Origin: JAABVD01 sp965204545
Lineage (GTDB): Bacteria; Verrucomicrobiota; Verrucomicrobiia; Opitutales; UBA2995
DNA length: 64,000 nt
Direction of reading: 5' to 3'
Assembly (NCBI GenBank): GCA_965204545.1
Contig: CBDBFA010000003.1
Location: forward strand, 3,162,001 to 3,226,000
Part shown: one piece after another, positions 33,626-43,382 of the stretch
Numbering within the stretch: position 1 is the stretch's first letter
Layout: every line of letters starts with the position of its first letter
The notes under the pieces: model-generated
The model's database searches: none
The model's input: the letters and a program-made list of their open reading frames with translations, nothing else
Told to the model about the DNA's origin: nothing
Made by a program: the position numbers and the translations under genes

Positions 33626-34834
33626 GTGTCAGAATACCCCTTTAGCGACAGTCCGGGCCTTCCAGTGGCTGTCGGCGGGTTGAGCATTCTTGGGCGGGTT
33701 TTCTTGCTGATCTTCTTCCTCGGTTGCTTGCTTACGGTTGAGCGGGATGGGGCATTCGGGAACCCGATGGGTGGGCCCCACATCATTCAGACCAGTTATT
33801 TCGACCTTGTCGGAAGGGACATGAACGTGCTCCGGAATTTCGAATCCATCTGTGATCGAGCGGTGAGCGGATGCGCGGAAATTTTCGAATTGCCGGAATC
33901 CTTCCCCCAGAGGATTCGAATCGTCGTATCCGGGAATGCCGTGCCCCTCATAGGTCGATCGACCGCGGGAGCGGTCACTCTTCAGGCGAATCCGGATTTG
34001 ACCGAGGATGACCGGGTGACCTGGGTGATGCGGGCCCTGCTCACACGTTATGGGCGTTGGCAGGGCGTAGATTTGCCACCGCCACTCTGGTTGATAAGGG
34101 CCTGCCAGGTTCAGAGTGAATTTCAGCAGAACCCGGCCTTTAAAATCCTGCTCCAAAGGAGACTTTCTCAGACGGAGGTCCCGACCCTTCGGCAACGCAT
34201 TGGAAGTTATGACCTCCAGGCGACACCGGGCTGGGACTATTTGGTCTACAAATTTATTGAATCGGGTGGTCTGGACCAGCGTTCATTGAGGGTGCGCCTT
34301 TTGCAGTTCTGGAATAATGCTTACGATTGGTCCCAGTTGGCCGCTTTTTTCGAAACCACTTATCCCGGCATGAACCCGGCAGAGCTCAGTCTTCTGTGGG
34401 GAACCTACGTCAGTGAATTCCTGGCCGCGGGTTCGTCTGGTTTTTTGTCGGAGGAGGATTCCCTCAGCACCCTCGATAGAATATCCACGCTTGAAATAGT
34501 GCGAAGCGACCAGTTGGTAAAAATCGCGGCCGATTTCTGGTTTTTGTACCGTCGGGATGATCGAATTCTCTCGCTGATAGACGCCCGAAAGTCCCAATTG
34601 TCCGAATTGGCATTGCGTGTTCACCCCTATTATTACAATGCCTGTCATTCCCTGAATGGAATGCTTGAAGCGGTATTTCGGGATGATCTCAAGGGCTTTC
34701 AGCAATCGGCCAATCAGTTCAAACAGGACGTTTTGGATGCCCGACAATTGAGTTTTGAGACAGACCGCGTGATCGATCGACTGCAAAGGGAGAGAAGGCG
34801 CGCCGAGGCGCGCCAATTAGGAATTAGGAATTAG
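33626..34834 (+). CDS. Hypothetical exported protein, C-terminus formed by repeat
   Basis: I do not recognise this 402-residue protein. A GTG start at 33626 precedes a hydrophobic segment (ILGRVFLLIFFLGCLLTV, about residues 21-40) that is probably a signal peptide or anchor. The mature part is soluble, rich in Leu, Arg and aromatic residues (RYGRWQGVDLPPPLWLIRACQVQ), with a helical C-terminal third. No metal or catalytic motif is clear; the style resembles secreted peptidase-like helpers of unknown role. The last dozen residues (RRRAEARQLGIRN) and the stop are encoded by the GGCGCGCC hairpin and AATTAGGAAT repeat module, so the native 3' end has been replaced or extended. Confidence 0.75.
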   Translation: MSEYPFSDSPGLPVAVGGLSILGRVFLLIFFLGCLLTVERDGAFGNPMGGPHIIQTSYFDLVGRDMNVLRNFESICDRAVSGCAEIFELPESFPQRIRIVVSGNAVPLIGRSTAGAVTLQANPDLTEDDRVTWVMRALLTRYGRWQGVDLPPPLWLIRACQVQSEFQQNPAFKILLQRRLSQTEVPTLRQRIGSYDLQATPGWDYLVYKFIESGGLDQRSLRVRLLQFWNNAYDWSQLAAFFETTYPGMNPAELSLLWGTYVSEFLAAGSSGFLSEEDSLSTLDRISTLEIVRSDQLVKIAADFWFLYRRDDRILSLIDARKSQLSELALRVHPYYYNACHSLNGMLEAVFRDDLKGFQQSANQFKQDVLDARQLSFETDRVIDRLQRERRRAEARQLGIRN

Positions 34835-34854
34835 GAAAGAGGAATGAGGAATGG
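34797..34854. repeat. Hairpin plus AATTAGGAAT module overlapping a gene end
   Basis: The palindrome GGCGCGCC-GA-GGCGCGCC (34797-34814) is followed by AATTAGGAATTAGGAATT and a purine-rich 'gaggaatgaggaatgg' tail to 34854. The stop codon of the upstream gene (34832-34834) lies within it. The remaining gap to murJ (34855-34989) holds a 'ttaatcgtgatcg' word and nothing else recognised. Confidence 0.8.
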
Positions 34855-34989
34855 GGAGAAGATGTTGAGATTAATCGTGATCGAAAGAAGGGGAAGGAAG
34901 CGCTGAAAGCCTTCAGCGAGGCAGGGGGATCGGTCGGGAATATTTTTGGTTTAAAAGGGATGACCGATTTTCCAGGGTAGGAATATATT

Positions 34990-36558
34990 ATGCCAAACCG
35001 CCTGTGGAATGTATTCGTGGTGTCGATTTCGACGGTTGGCTCGCGCATTCTGGGATTGGCCAGAGATATTCTACTTTTTTCCACCTTTGGGAGTTCACTG
35101 GTAAATTCCGCTTTCATATTGGCATTTACCTTTCCCAATCTGTTTCGCCGTTTATTGGGTGAAGGCGCATTGACGGCGGCGATGCTTCCGCTGCTGGCCC
35201 AGGAAAAGGAAACTTCTGGCAAGGCTGCCTTGTTTGCCCTGTTCAACAAAATCCTCAGTTGGTTGATGGCGGTTCTCATTGGCCTGGTGGTGTTGATTGG
35301 CCTGATGTTGTTATTGATCGGGGCCTTGCCGAAATTGTCCGCCCGGTGGGATCTGGCCATGGTTTTGGGGGTCCTGTTGATCCCTTATTTGGCATTGATC
35401 TGCCTGGCTGCGGCGTTTGCCGCCATCCTCAATGTCTTGCAGCGATTTGCCATACCGGCATTGACCGCAGTCTGGCTGAATCTGGCCATGATCCTTTTTC
35501 TGGGAGGGATTGGTTTATGGGTGACAGAGGATGTGCTTGCCCGAATGTACTGGCTTTGTGCCGGGGTCCTGTTTGGGGGGTGTTTGCAACTGGCGGCGCC
35601 ATGGTTGGCCCTGAAGCGCCAGGGTTGGAAGCTCTCGCTGGATTTCCAGCTCAACCCCCAATTGCGGGAATTGGTCAGGTTGCTGTTGCCCGGGATAGCC
35701 GGGGCTTCGGTCATCCAGCTCAACATTGTCATCAGTCGGTCCCTGGCCCACTTCATTGATGAATCGGCCGTTTCCGTTCTCTATCTGGCCAACCGGTTGG
35801 TGGAATTGCCCCTGGGCGTATTTTCCATTGCCATTGCCACGGTGTATTTTCCCGCTTTTTCCGAGTGGGCCGCGCGGAAAAGCCCCGGGGAATTCAATCG
35901 GGTTCTTCAGCAGGCCTTGCGTTTGATTTTTGCCATCACCATTCCGGCAGCGACTGGACTGCTGCTTCTGGGCGAACCAATTTTGCGGTTCCTCTTTGAA
36001 TGGGGCTCCTTTCGAGCCGCCGATACAGCCCTGACCTTACCCATTTTGTGGGTGTTCGCACTGGGGCTGCCCGCCTATTCAATGGTGGCGATCCTGGTGC
36101 GGGGATTTTATGCTCACAAGGACACCCAAACACCCATGAAGGTAGCCTGCATAAGTGTCGGGTTGAACGTGGCCTTGAGCCTGGCTTTCATGTGGCCGCT
36201 CGGGGTGATCGGTCTGGCCTTGGCCAATTTGCTATCCATTCTGGTCCAGTGCCTTCTCCTGACAGTAAAGTTGTCCGGCCTGATTGGGGCTAATCCGTTG
36301 GGCCGCATATGGTGGGAAACCGCCAAAACCGTGGTCGCCGCCCTGGCCATGGCCCTGCTGATTGTCATTTCCAGCCGATGGGTGGAATCGTTTCCGTTGA
36401 CACCGAAGGGAAATGCGGCGGTTGACCTCCTGGCTTTAATACCAATCGGGGCGATCTGTTATTTTTCGGTCTTGTGGATGATGAGGTTTCGTGAATTGGA
36501 AGAATTGAAAGCCCTTCTCTTTGGCTTGATTCAGCGCCACAAATCCAGGGTCGCGTGA
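34990..36558 (+). CDS. murJ: Lipid II flippase MurJ (MviN)
   Basis: A 522-residue MOP-superfamily transporter with about fourteen membrane helices that flips lipid II across the inner membrane for peptidoglycan synthesis. The N-terminus ISTVGSRILGLARDILLFSTFGSS...FPNLFRRLLGEGALTAAMLPLL is the family signature (SRILGxxRD and FRRLxxEGA). ILVRGFYAHKDTQTPMKVACISVGLNVALS is the second hallmark. Length is normal. Its stop overlaps the GTG of the next gene (GTGA), implying coupling. Other cell-wall genes (mrdA, mreBCD) lie at 43-48 kb. Confidence 0.96.
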   Translation: MPNRLWNVFVVSISTVGSRILGLARDILLFSTFGSSLVNSAFILAFTFPNLFRRLLGEGALTAAMLPLLAQEKETSGKAALFALFNKILSWLMAVLIGLVVLIGLMLLLIGALPKLSARWDLAMVLGVLLIPYLALICLAAAFAAILNVLQRFAIPALTAVWLNLAMILFLGGIGLWVTEDVLARMYWLCAGVLFGGCLQLAAPWLALKRQGWKLSLDFQLNPQLRELVRLLLPGIAGASVIQLNIVISRSLAHFIDESAVSVLYLANRLVELPLGVFSIAIATVYFPAFSEWAARKSPGEFNRVLQQALRLIFAITIPAATGLLLLGEPILRFLFEWGSFRAADTALTLPILWVFALGLPAYSMVAILVRGFYAHKDTQTPMKVACISVGLNVALSLAFMWPLGVIGLALANLLSILVQCLLLTVKLSGLIGANPLGRIWWETAKTVVAALAMALLIVISSRWVESFPLTPKGNAAVDLLALIPIGAICYFSVLWMMRFRELEELKALLFGLIQRHKSRVA

Positions 36559-37541
36559 AGCGTTTCTTGCAACAGCAATGGTTGGTCATCGCCCTTTTCG
36601 GAGCCGTCGCTTTGGCCTTTGTCTTTCCGGAGTGGGGCGCAAGTGGTGGTCGCTTGCGTTCGGAAGTGACGACAAAATTGGGTATAATTCTGGTTTTTTT
36701 CCTTCAGGGCTGGGCCTTGCCCACCGAAGTTCTGGCCAAGGGGATCTTGCGTTGGAGGACCCATCTATTGATACAGGTCTTTATTTTTATCCTTTATCCC
36801 CTCCTGTTCATTTTGGGAGACCTCGTTTGGTCGGAATGGATCGGCCAACCTCTGCGAATCGGGTTCTTCTTTCTGGCAGTTTTACCCACCACCATCACCT
36901 CTGCTATCATCTACACCTCCCTGGCCGATGGAAATACCGGGGTGGCGCTTTTCAACACCACGGTGGCCAACTTTGCCGCCGTCCTGATCACTCCGCTTTG
37001 GATGATGACGCTGGCGCAATCGGATGTGGGTCATATGGGAGATTTGACTGCTGTCTTCCTCAAACTGACCCGGCTCATCCTGCTGCCCTTCATTGTCGGT
37101 CAAGTCGTTCACTACTACTTCAGAGAAGCCCCCATCCGGCATAAAAACCTCTTTGGCCACATCAACCAGGGTGTCATCATATTCCTTGTCTTTGCCGCTT
37201 TCGCCAATTCCGTGAAGGCGGATATCTGGGGATCGCAGGGTTGGGGCATGCTGTGGATTACCGTTCTGCTATGTCTCGTCCTGTTCTTTTTGGTTAACGC
37301 TCTGGCCCTCCTGTTCATTCGCCTCGGTTTATTCACCCGAGAGGAAAAACCGGCCGTTTTCTTTTGCAGCACCCAAAAAACACTGGCTACCGGCGCATCC
37401 TTTGCCAATTCGTTGTTCGGGGCCGATCCATCCCTGGGGATTATCCTCCTGCCGGTCATCGTCTTTCATCCCATCCAATTGATTCTGGGGGCGCTGCTCA
37501 TCCCCTGGTTTAAAAAAAAGGGGTCAAACGCAAAATGTTAA
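36555..37541 (+). CDS. Bile acid:sodium symporter (BASS/SLC10)-like transporter
   Basis: A 328-residue membrane transporter with nine or ten helices. VIALFGAVALAFVFPEWG, ILVFFLQGWALPTEVLAKGI, LPTTITSAIIYTSLADGN and KTLATGASFANSLFG (the crossover helix region) match the SLC10A7/YfeH-like branch. GTG start overlaps the murJ stop. Substrate is unknown; bile acids are unlikely. The C-terminus is odd: the last residues (KKKGSNAKC) and stop are encoded by the left arm of hairpin copy 2, so the repeat has replaced the original gene end. Confidence 0.9.
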   Translation: MKRFLQQQWLVIALFGAVALAFVFPEWGASGGRLRSEVTTKLGIILVFFLQGWALPTEVLAKGILRWRTHLLIQVFIFILYPLLFILGDLVWSEWIGQPLRIGFFFLAVLPTTITSAIIYTSLADGNTGVALFNTTVANFAAVLITPLWMMTLAQSDVGHMGDLTAVFLKLTRLILLPFIVGQVVHYYFREAPIRHKNLFGHINQGVIIFLVFAAFANSVKADIWGSQGWGMLWITVLLCLVLFFLVNALALLFIRLGLFTREEKPAVFFCSTQKTLATGASFANSLFGADPSLGIILLPVIVFHPIQLILGALLIPWFKKKGSNAKC

Positions 37542-37616
37542 CATCGTCCTCTAGTTTCACCTGAATGGCTGAAGCAAACCAATCAGATGTTAACATTTTG
37601 CGTTTGACCCCTTTTT
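37515..37616. repeat. Hairpin repeat copy 2 (31-bp perfect arms)
   Basis: Left arm 37515-37545 and right arm 37586-37616 are perfect reverse complements with a 40-base loop. The loop shares GTCCTCTA, TTTCACCTGAA and ACCAATCA with copy 3. The inner stem base pair that is A-T in copy 1 is C-G here. It sits between convergent genes and, with GC-rich stem base and T-run on both strands, could act as a two-way terminator. The left arm contains the stop codon of the BASS transporter. Confidence 0.95.
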
Positions 37617-37630
37617 CACCCCCAGCGCGC

Positions 37631-38587
37631 CTATCGATTGACCTGGTTGGACGGTCGACCTGCCAAAAAGGCTTTCAAGTTTTCCACCCCCGTGCGCATC
37701 AGGCGGGCTCGGGCCGAACGGGTGGCCCAGGAAATGTGTGGGGTAATAAAGCAATTGTCCAATTGGTAGAGCGGGCTATCCGCATCGGGTGGTTCCCTTT
37801 CCAAGACATCCAGGCCGGCCCCGGCAATTTCGCCTAGTTTCAAGGCCCGGTACAAACTCCTTTCTTCCACCAACTGCCCCCTACTGGTATTTATCAGGTA
37901 GGCGGTGGGCTTCATTTGGGCCAATCGATCGGCCCCGACAAGGTGGTGATTGTCCGCTGTCAATGGACAGTGAAGGCTGACAAAGTCCGATAACGAAAAA
38001 ATGTCGTCCAGACTGACGAACTTCACCTTCCCCGATTTGCCCAAATCGGACAATACGTCGAAAGCCAGAATTTTCATGCCAAAGGCGCGGCCCAACCGTG
38101 CTGTGGCTTGGCCAATGCGCCCGAAGCCGATGATTCCAAGGGTCAAACCATCCAATTCGATCAGAGGAAAATCCCAATAGCAAAAATCCGGGCAGGAAGA
38201 CCAGCGGCCTTGGCGAACGGTCTCGGAATGATGGGCCACGCGCTGGGTAAAATTCAGAATGTGGGCAAAGGCCATTTGCGCCACGGAATTGGTTCCGTAA
38301 GTCGGAATATTGGAAACGGGTATTCCGCGGGCCTTGGCCGCATCTATATCGACCACGTTATAGCCGGTTGCCAGCACCCCAATGAACTTGAGTTTGGGCA
38401 ACCGACGGATCGTTTCATCATCCAATGGCGTCTTATTGGTATACAGCACATCCGCGTCTCTGGCCCTTTCCAGAACCTGGTCATCCGGGCTGCGGTCATA
38501 CACCACGCACTCACCCAAAGCTTCGAAACCCTCCCAGGATAAATCACCGGGATTCAGTGTTTCTCCATCCAATACGACGATTTTCAC
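37631..38587 (-). CDS. D-2-hydroxyacid dehydrogenase (glycerate dehydrogenase-like)
   Basis: A cytoplasmic NAD-dependent enzyme that interconverts 2-oxoacids and D-2-hydroxyacids. I start at GTG 38587 (VKIVVLDGETLNPGDLSW), which has AGGAG seven bases upstream, giving 318 residues; the frame extends to 38671 with unlikely residues. The Rossmann motif is GIIGFGRIGQATARLGRAFGMKI. The catalytic Arg (INTSRGQLVEE), Glu (GLDVLEREPP) and His (FITPHISW) are all present. LSWEGFEALG and the WSSCPDFCYWDFPLIEL segment resemble hydroxypyruvate/glycerate dehydrogenases (HprA type). Confidence 0.93.
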   Translation of the reverse strand: MKIVVLDGETLNPGDLSWEGFEALGECVVYDRSPDDQVLERARDADVLYTNKTPLDDETIRRLPKLKFIGVLATGYNVVDIDAAKARGIPVSNIPTYGTNSVAQMAFAHILNFTQRVAHHSETVRQGRWSSCPDFCYWDFPLIELDGLTLGIIGFGRIGQATARLGRAFGMKILAFDVLSDLGKSGKVKFVSLDDIFSLSDFVSLHCPLTADNHHLVGADRLAQMKPTAYLINTSRGQLVEERSLYRALKLGEIAGAGLDVLEREPPDADSPLYQLDNCFITPHISWATRSARARLMRTGVENLKAFLAGRPSNQVNR

Positions 38588-38676
38588 CTTTTCGCTCCTG
38601 ACCCGCGCTATCCGCCCCATCCTCGCAATGGAACGATACGTGTTATTTTTCGCACTTTTACAAAGGGACATCGAAG

Positions 38677-39162
38677 ATGCAACTTCTTATGAACCTTGCT
38701 CTTCTCGGTAGAAAATGGAATCTGCTTTCATTCCCCGTTGCGGGCCTCGATACTTGTATTGTGAACAAAACCACCCCAAAAAATTTCGCTATCGTCCACT
38801 TCGACGACATCCCCGCCGTCCCCTGTCCCTGCGGTTTGTCTCGACGGGCCTTCGCCACCGCCGACAATCAAACCGCCACTATCCACATGGTGGACATTTC
38901 TGAAGATGCCCAAACCCACTACCATAAGAGGCTGACCGAAATTTACCTGATTATGGAGACTGAGGGTGAAGCCTTCATGGAACTGGATGGAGAAAAATTT
39001 CCTCTCAGGCCAATGACTGCCGTTATGATTAAACCGGGTTGCCGGCACCGGGCCATTGGCAAAATGAAGATCATAAATGTCTCCGTTCCGGCATTCGATC
39101 CCGAAGACGAGTGGTTGGATGAACCAATGCCGGGGACCCCTGCATGGATCCAACCTTTCTGA
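38677..39162 (+). CDS. Cupin-domain protein
   Basis: A small single-domain cupin of 161 residues. The metal-binding motif is visible as THYHKRLTEIYLIMETEGEAFMELDGEKFPL (H-x-H...E) and PGCRHRAIG (final His). The first 28 residues look atypical, and GTG 38761 (MNKTTPKNFAIV) is an alternative start giving 133 residues; the ATG at 38677 has a GGGA eight bases ahead. Function is unknown; such cupins often bind small acids or sugars. It overlaps the following hydrolase by 19 bases, indicating translational coupling. Confidence 0.87.
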   Translation: MQLLMNLALLGRKWNLLSFPVAGLDTCIVNKTTPKNFAIVHFDDIPAVPCPCGLSRRAFATADNQTATIHMVDISEDAQTHYHKRLTEIYLIMETEGEAFMELDGEKFPLRPMTAVMIKPGCRHRAIGKMKIINVSVPAFDPEDEWLDEPMPGTPAWIQPF

Positions 39163-40115
39163 TCGCCTTTTTGGGGGCGGGCCTGGGTCTTCTGGTTCTG
39201 GTGATTCTGGGACCGCGGGAGAGCGTCGACTACAAGCTCGAGCCCAAAGATCTGCCCGAGGATCTGGACGCTTACTTGGCCGAGGCCGAAGCCAGGGCGG
39301 ACAACCTTAGGCCCGATAATGAGAAAAAAATTGTCTGGGCCGGCCAAAAGGGCCGAAAAACTGCCTGGTCTATCGTTTATATCCATGGGTTTTCCGCATC
39401 CCGCATGGAAACCTTTCCCTTGTCGGAAAAAGTCGCCCGAGCCTTGGAGGCCAATCTTTACCTGACGCGTCTGACCGGACACGGTCGCGACGCGGATGCC
39501 ATGGGGGAGGGCAGCGTAAACACGTGGTTGAACGATGTCCAGGAAGCAGTTCAAATTGCCCGCCGCCTGGGTGAGCGCGTCCTTGTCATCGCCATGTCGA
39601 CCGGCGCCGTTCTGGCTATGGTAGCGGCGACGGATCCAGCCATCGGAGGGATAAATGCAATGGTCCTCATGTCTCCCAATTTCAAACCCAAAAATTGGCG
39701 GGCCCCCATCCTGGGTTGGCCCTGGGGGAAGTTCATAGCCCAGTGCATTCAGGGAGAGACCTTCAGTTGGGAAAGACCAAGGCCGGGACAGGAAAATTTT
39801 TGGACCATGTCGATGCCGACTCAATCGCTCCTCCCCCTCATGGCCCTGGTAAAACTGGGCCGGAAACGGGATCTGGCCAAATTGGCCCTTCCCCTTCTGA
39901 TTGTCTACTGCCCTCGAGACCAAGTGGTCTGCGGGAAGGCCATCGAGCGGGTATTTGCCCGCATCCAGTCCCGGCAAAAACAACTTGTGGCGGTGGAAAA
40001 CACGGAAGACGAAAACAGACACATCCTGGCCGGGGACATTTTGGCCCCTTCCGGGACCAAGCCCATCGCCCGGCAGATCATTCAATTCGTGCGCTCTCTG
40101 AATGTTACCAAATAA
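39144..40115 (+). CDS. Alpha/beta-hydrolase, membrane-anchored
   Basis: A 323-residue hydrolase. Residues 3-22 (TFLIAFLGAGLGLLVLVILG) form a membrane anchor. The fold starts with VYIHGFSASRMETFP (oxyanion region). The nucleophile elbow is IAMSTGAVLAM, a variant of GxSxG with Ala in the first position. LIVYCPRDQVV carries the acid and NRHILAGD the His. Ester substrate is unknown; the style resembles carboxylesterase/lysophospholipase-like members. It is coupled to the cupin gene by overlap. Confidence 0.88.
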   Translation: MDPTFLIAFLGAGLGLLVLVILGPRESVDYKLEPKDLPEDLDAYLAEAEARADNLRPDNEKKIVWAGQKGRKTAWSIVYIHGFSASRMETFPLSEKVARALEANLYLTRLTGHGRDADAMGEGSVNTWLNDVQEAVQIARRLGERVLVIAMSTGAVLAMVAATDPAIGGINAMVLMSPNFKPKNWRAPILGWPWGKFIAQCIQGETFSWERPRPGQENFWTMSMPTQSLLPLMALVKLGRKRDLAKLALPLLIVYCPRDQVVCGKAIERVFARIQSRQKQLVAVENTEDENRHILAGDILAPSGTKPIARQIIQFVRSLNVTK

Positions 40116-40177
40116 CGCTTGCAATTGGATTTTTCCGTCCTACCTTCACCCGTTTTAACCGAATCGCCCCGTAAATC

Positions 40178-40408
40178 ATGTCCCGAATTTGTGCAATTAC
40201 CGGCAAAAGACCCGTCACGGGGGGCCGTATTTCCCGCAAAGGTCAAAAGAAAAAAAGCGGTGGTATTGGAACTCACGTCACCAAGACCAACAAGCGGGTA
40301 TTTCGTCCCAACCTGCAACGAAAGCGCATCCGTCTGGCCAACGGTTCGGTAAAACGGATGTGGATATCGGCCAAGGCCCTGAAATCAGGCAAAGTGGAAG
40401 TTGTCTGA
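40178..40408 (+). CDS. rpmB: 50S ribosomal protein L28
   Basis: A 76-residue ribosomal protein. SRICAITGKRPVTGGRISR, THVTKTNKRVFRPNLQRKRI and the basic C-terminus are the L28 signature. It is not next to rpmG, which is at 57049. The 62-base spacer before it has no obvious leader fold. Downstream lies a 349-base gap of repeat modules. Confidence 0.97.
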   Translation: MSRICAITGKRPVTGGRISRKGQKKKSGGIGTHVTKTNKRVFRPNLQRKRIRLANGSVKRMWISAKALKSGKVEVV

Positions 40409-40757
40409 GACGCATTTCTCCCAAAATTCCTAATTCCTAATTGGCGCCAACGGCGCCTCTTGACGTTCTTAGCGAGAGGCTTTTCTTAATTCGATCACGA
40501 TCACGATTATGGGTAGGGCTATCGCGTCCCCGCGATGCCGTAACATACGCCTTCACACCCGGCGCGGCAAGGATGCCGCTGCCCTACCGTTTACATTTCG
40601 AAATGGTAGGGCTTGGCGTTCTTAGCGAGAGGCTTTTCTTAATTCGATCACGATCACGATCACGATTAATTTTCATCCTTCATCCCTCATTCCAATACTC
40701 CCTCATTCCGACACTCCACCATTCCATGATTCCCTTCGATTATGATCACGATTAAAT
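40409..40757. other. Intergenic gap with formulaic repeat modules
   Basis: No gene is seen. It holds AATTCC-TAATTCC words and the hairpin GGCGCC-AAC-GGCGCC (40425-40457); GTTCTTAGCGAGAGGCTTTT twice (40465-40484 and 40618-40637); 'gatcacgatcacgat' words at several points; a block flanked by GGTAGGGC (40512-40519) and GCCCTACC (40581-40588), with GGTAGGGC again at 40605; and 'cattccaatactccctcattcc' words. The gap separates convergent rpmB and ffh. Confidence 0.65.
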
Positions 40758-42113
<1,356 letters not shown>

Positions 42114-42239
42114 GGGGGCAAACCAGCCTGGGAGCGAAATAAAGAGGAAGGCTCTCACGCTTTCAAATTATTTCTCAGATCCTTCCCCGGGCCGAACTCC
42201 TCCGGTTGATTTTTCTTTTAAAGGAGCGGTGGGATAGTT

Positions 42240-43283
42240 TTGTTGGGAGCGGTGTATCTCGGCATAGAAAGTTCATGCGATGAATCGGCCCTCGCCTTGT
42301 TCGATGCCCGGACCGGGGTAGTGGCAAGGGCGGTCTATTCGCAGGTAGGGACCCACCGACCTTATGGGGGAATTGTTCCGGACTTGGCCAGCCGGGAGCA
42401 CATCGATGCTTTCATTCCCTTGTTGCATGACCTGTTTGGTTGCCTCTCTCGGGATGACGTCACCAGGATTGCCGTCACGGCGGGCCCCGGATTAGCCAGT
42501 TGTCTCGTCGTTGGGGTGGCTTTGGCCAGAAGCCTTGGTCTGGCCTTGGGTGTGTCGGTCATGGGCGTCAATCACCTGCGGGGGCATGCCTATTCCCCTT
42601 TCATCCCGCTTCATGAAGAAGACCCGGGACGTTTCAAGCGAGATCTTCGGCAATATTTGCCCCATTTGGGGCTCATCGTTTCGGGTGGAAACACCCTGCT
42701 CTTCAGGATGCCCTCCCCAGGGGAAATCCAGTTGCTGGGCCAGACGTTGGACGATGCGGCGGGCGAAGCCTTGGACAAGGGAGCCAAATTGTTGGGGATG
42801 CCTTATCCGGGAGGCCCTCTCATTGAAAAAGAAGCTCTCCAAGGAGATCCTGGGCGGTTCGATTTTCCCCGCGGACTGGCGCGTTCGGCCCAGCCGAATT
42901 TCAGTTTCTCCGGTTTGAAAACCAGTCTGCGCTACAAACTTGAGAAAATGTCGGACCGGGAGCTGAAACGAGATTTGTCCGATCTATGCGCGAGCTACCA
43001 GCAAGCCGTGGTGGATGCCCTTTGCAGCAAGACCGGATTGGCCCTGAGGCGGGGAGCCTACCGGAGCCTGGGACTCTCCGGCGGAGTGGCCAACAATAGA
43101 AACTTGCGCCGTTCCTTTCGGGAGTTGGGGGATCGTTTCTCGGTGCCCGTATTTTCCGCCCAGCCCGCTCACTCCGGTGACAACGCAGAAATGATTGCCT
43201 TTGCCGCCTTCTGTGATCCGGCTGGAACGCAAGAGCCGGCCTCGGAAGTGGCCGTTAACCCCAATTGGGGGTTGGTAGGCTAA
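42240..43283 (+). CDS. tsaD: tRNA N6-threonylcarbamoyladenosine transferase TsaD
   Basis: A 347-residue universal enzyme that transfers the threonylcarbamoyl group to A37 of ANN-decoding tRNAs. GIESSCDESALALFD, HLRGHAYSPFI (metal His pair), LIVSGGNTLLF, LGQTLDDAAGEALDKGAKLLGMPYPGGP and SGGVANNRNLR are all family signatures. Start is TTG 42240, with AAGGAG 13 bases ahead; GTG 42252 is an alternative. It is divergent from ffh. Confidence 0.95.
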   Translation: MLGAVYLGIESSCDESALALFDARTGVVARAVYSQVGTHRPYGGIVPDLASREHIDAFIPLLHDLFGCLSRDDVTRIAVTAGPGLASCLVVGVALARSLGLALGVSVMGVNHLRGHAYSPFIPLHEEDPGRFKRDLRQYLPHLGLIVSGGNTLLFRMPSPGEIQLLGQTLDDAAGEALDKGAKLLGMPYPGGPLIEKEALQGDPGRFDFPRGLARSAQPNFSFSGLKTSLRYKLEKMSDRELKRDLSDLCASYQQAVVDALCSKTGLALRRGAYRSLGLSGGVANNRNLRRSFRELGDRFSVPVFSAQPAHSGDNAEMIAFAAFCDPAGTQEPASEVAVNPNWGLVG

Positions 43284-43382
43284 GAAGGCTGAAGGATGAA
43301 AAGGGAAAGGCGCGCTGGGAGTTTTTGTGTTTTTGTGCTTTTTGTGGCTAATTGCTCTCCTCTTCGATCACGATTATTTGGG
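43284..43382. repeat. Short gap with formulaic modules
   Basis: Contains AAGGCTGAAGGATGAAAAGG, TTTTTGTGCTTTTTGTGGCT (the reverse of a word near 24310) and a 'gatcacgattattt' word. No gene. It lies between convergent tsaD and mrdA. Confidence 0.5.

Noticed and set aside
37565..37837. Small frame starting in hairpin copy 2 and running antisense to the dehydrogenase
   Set aside because: It begins with the repeat-encoded NILRLTPF and then overlaps a conserved gene on the other strand; not a gene, though it shows the same frame property as the other copies.
38943..40124. 393-residue frame antisense to the cupin and hydrolase genes
   Set aside because: Covers two genes with intact motifs on the other strand.
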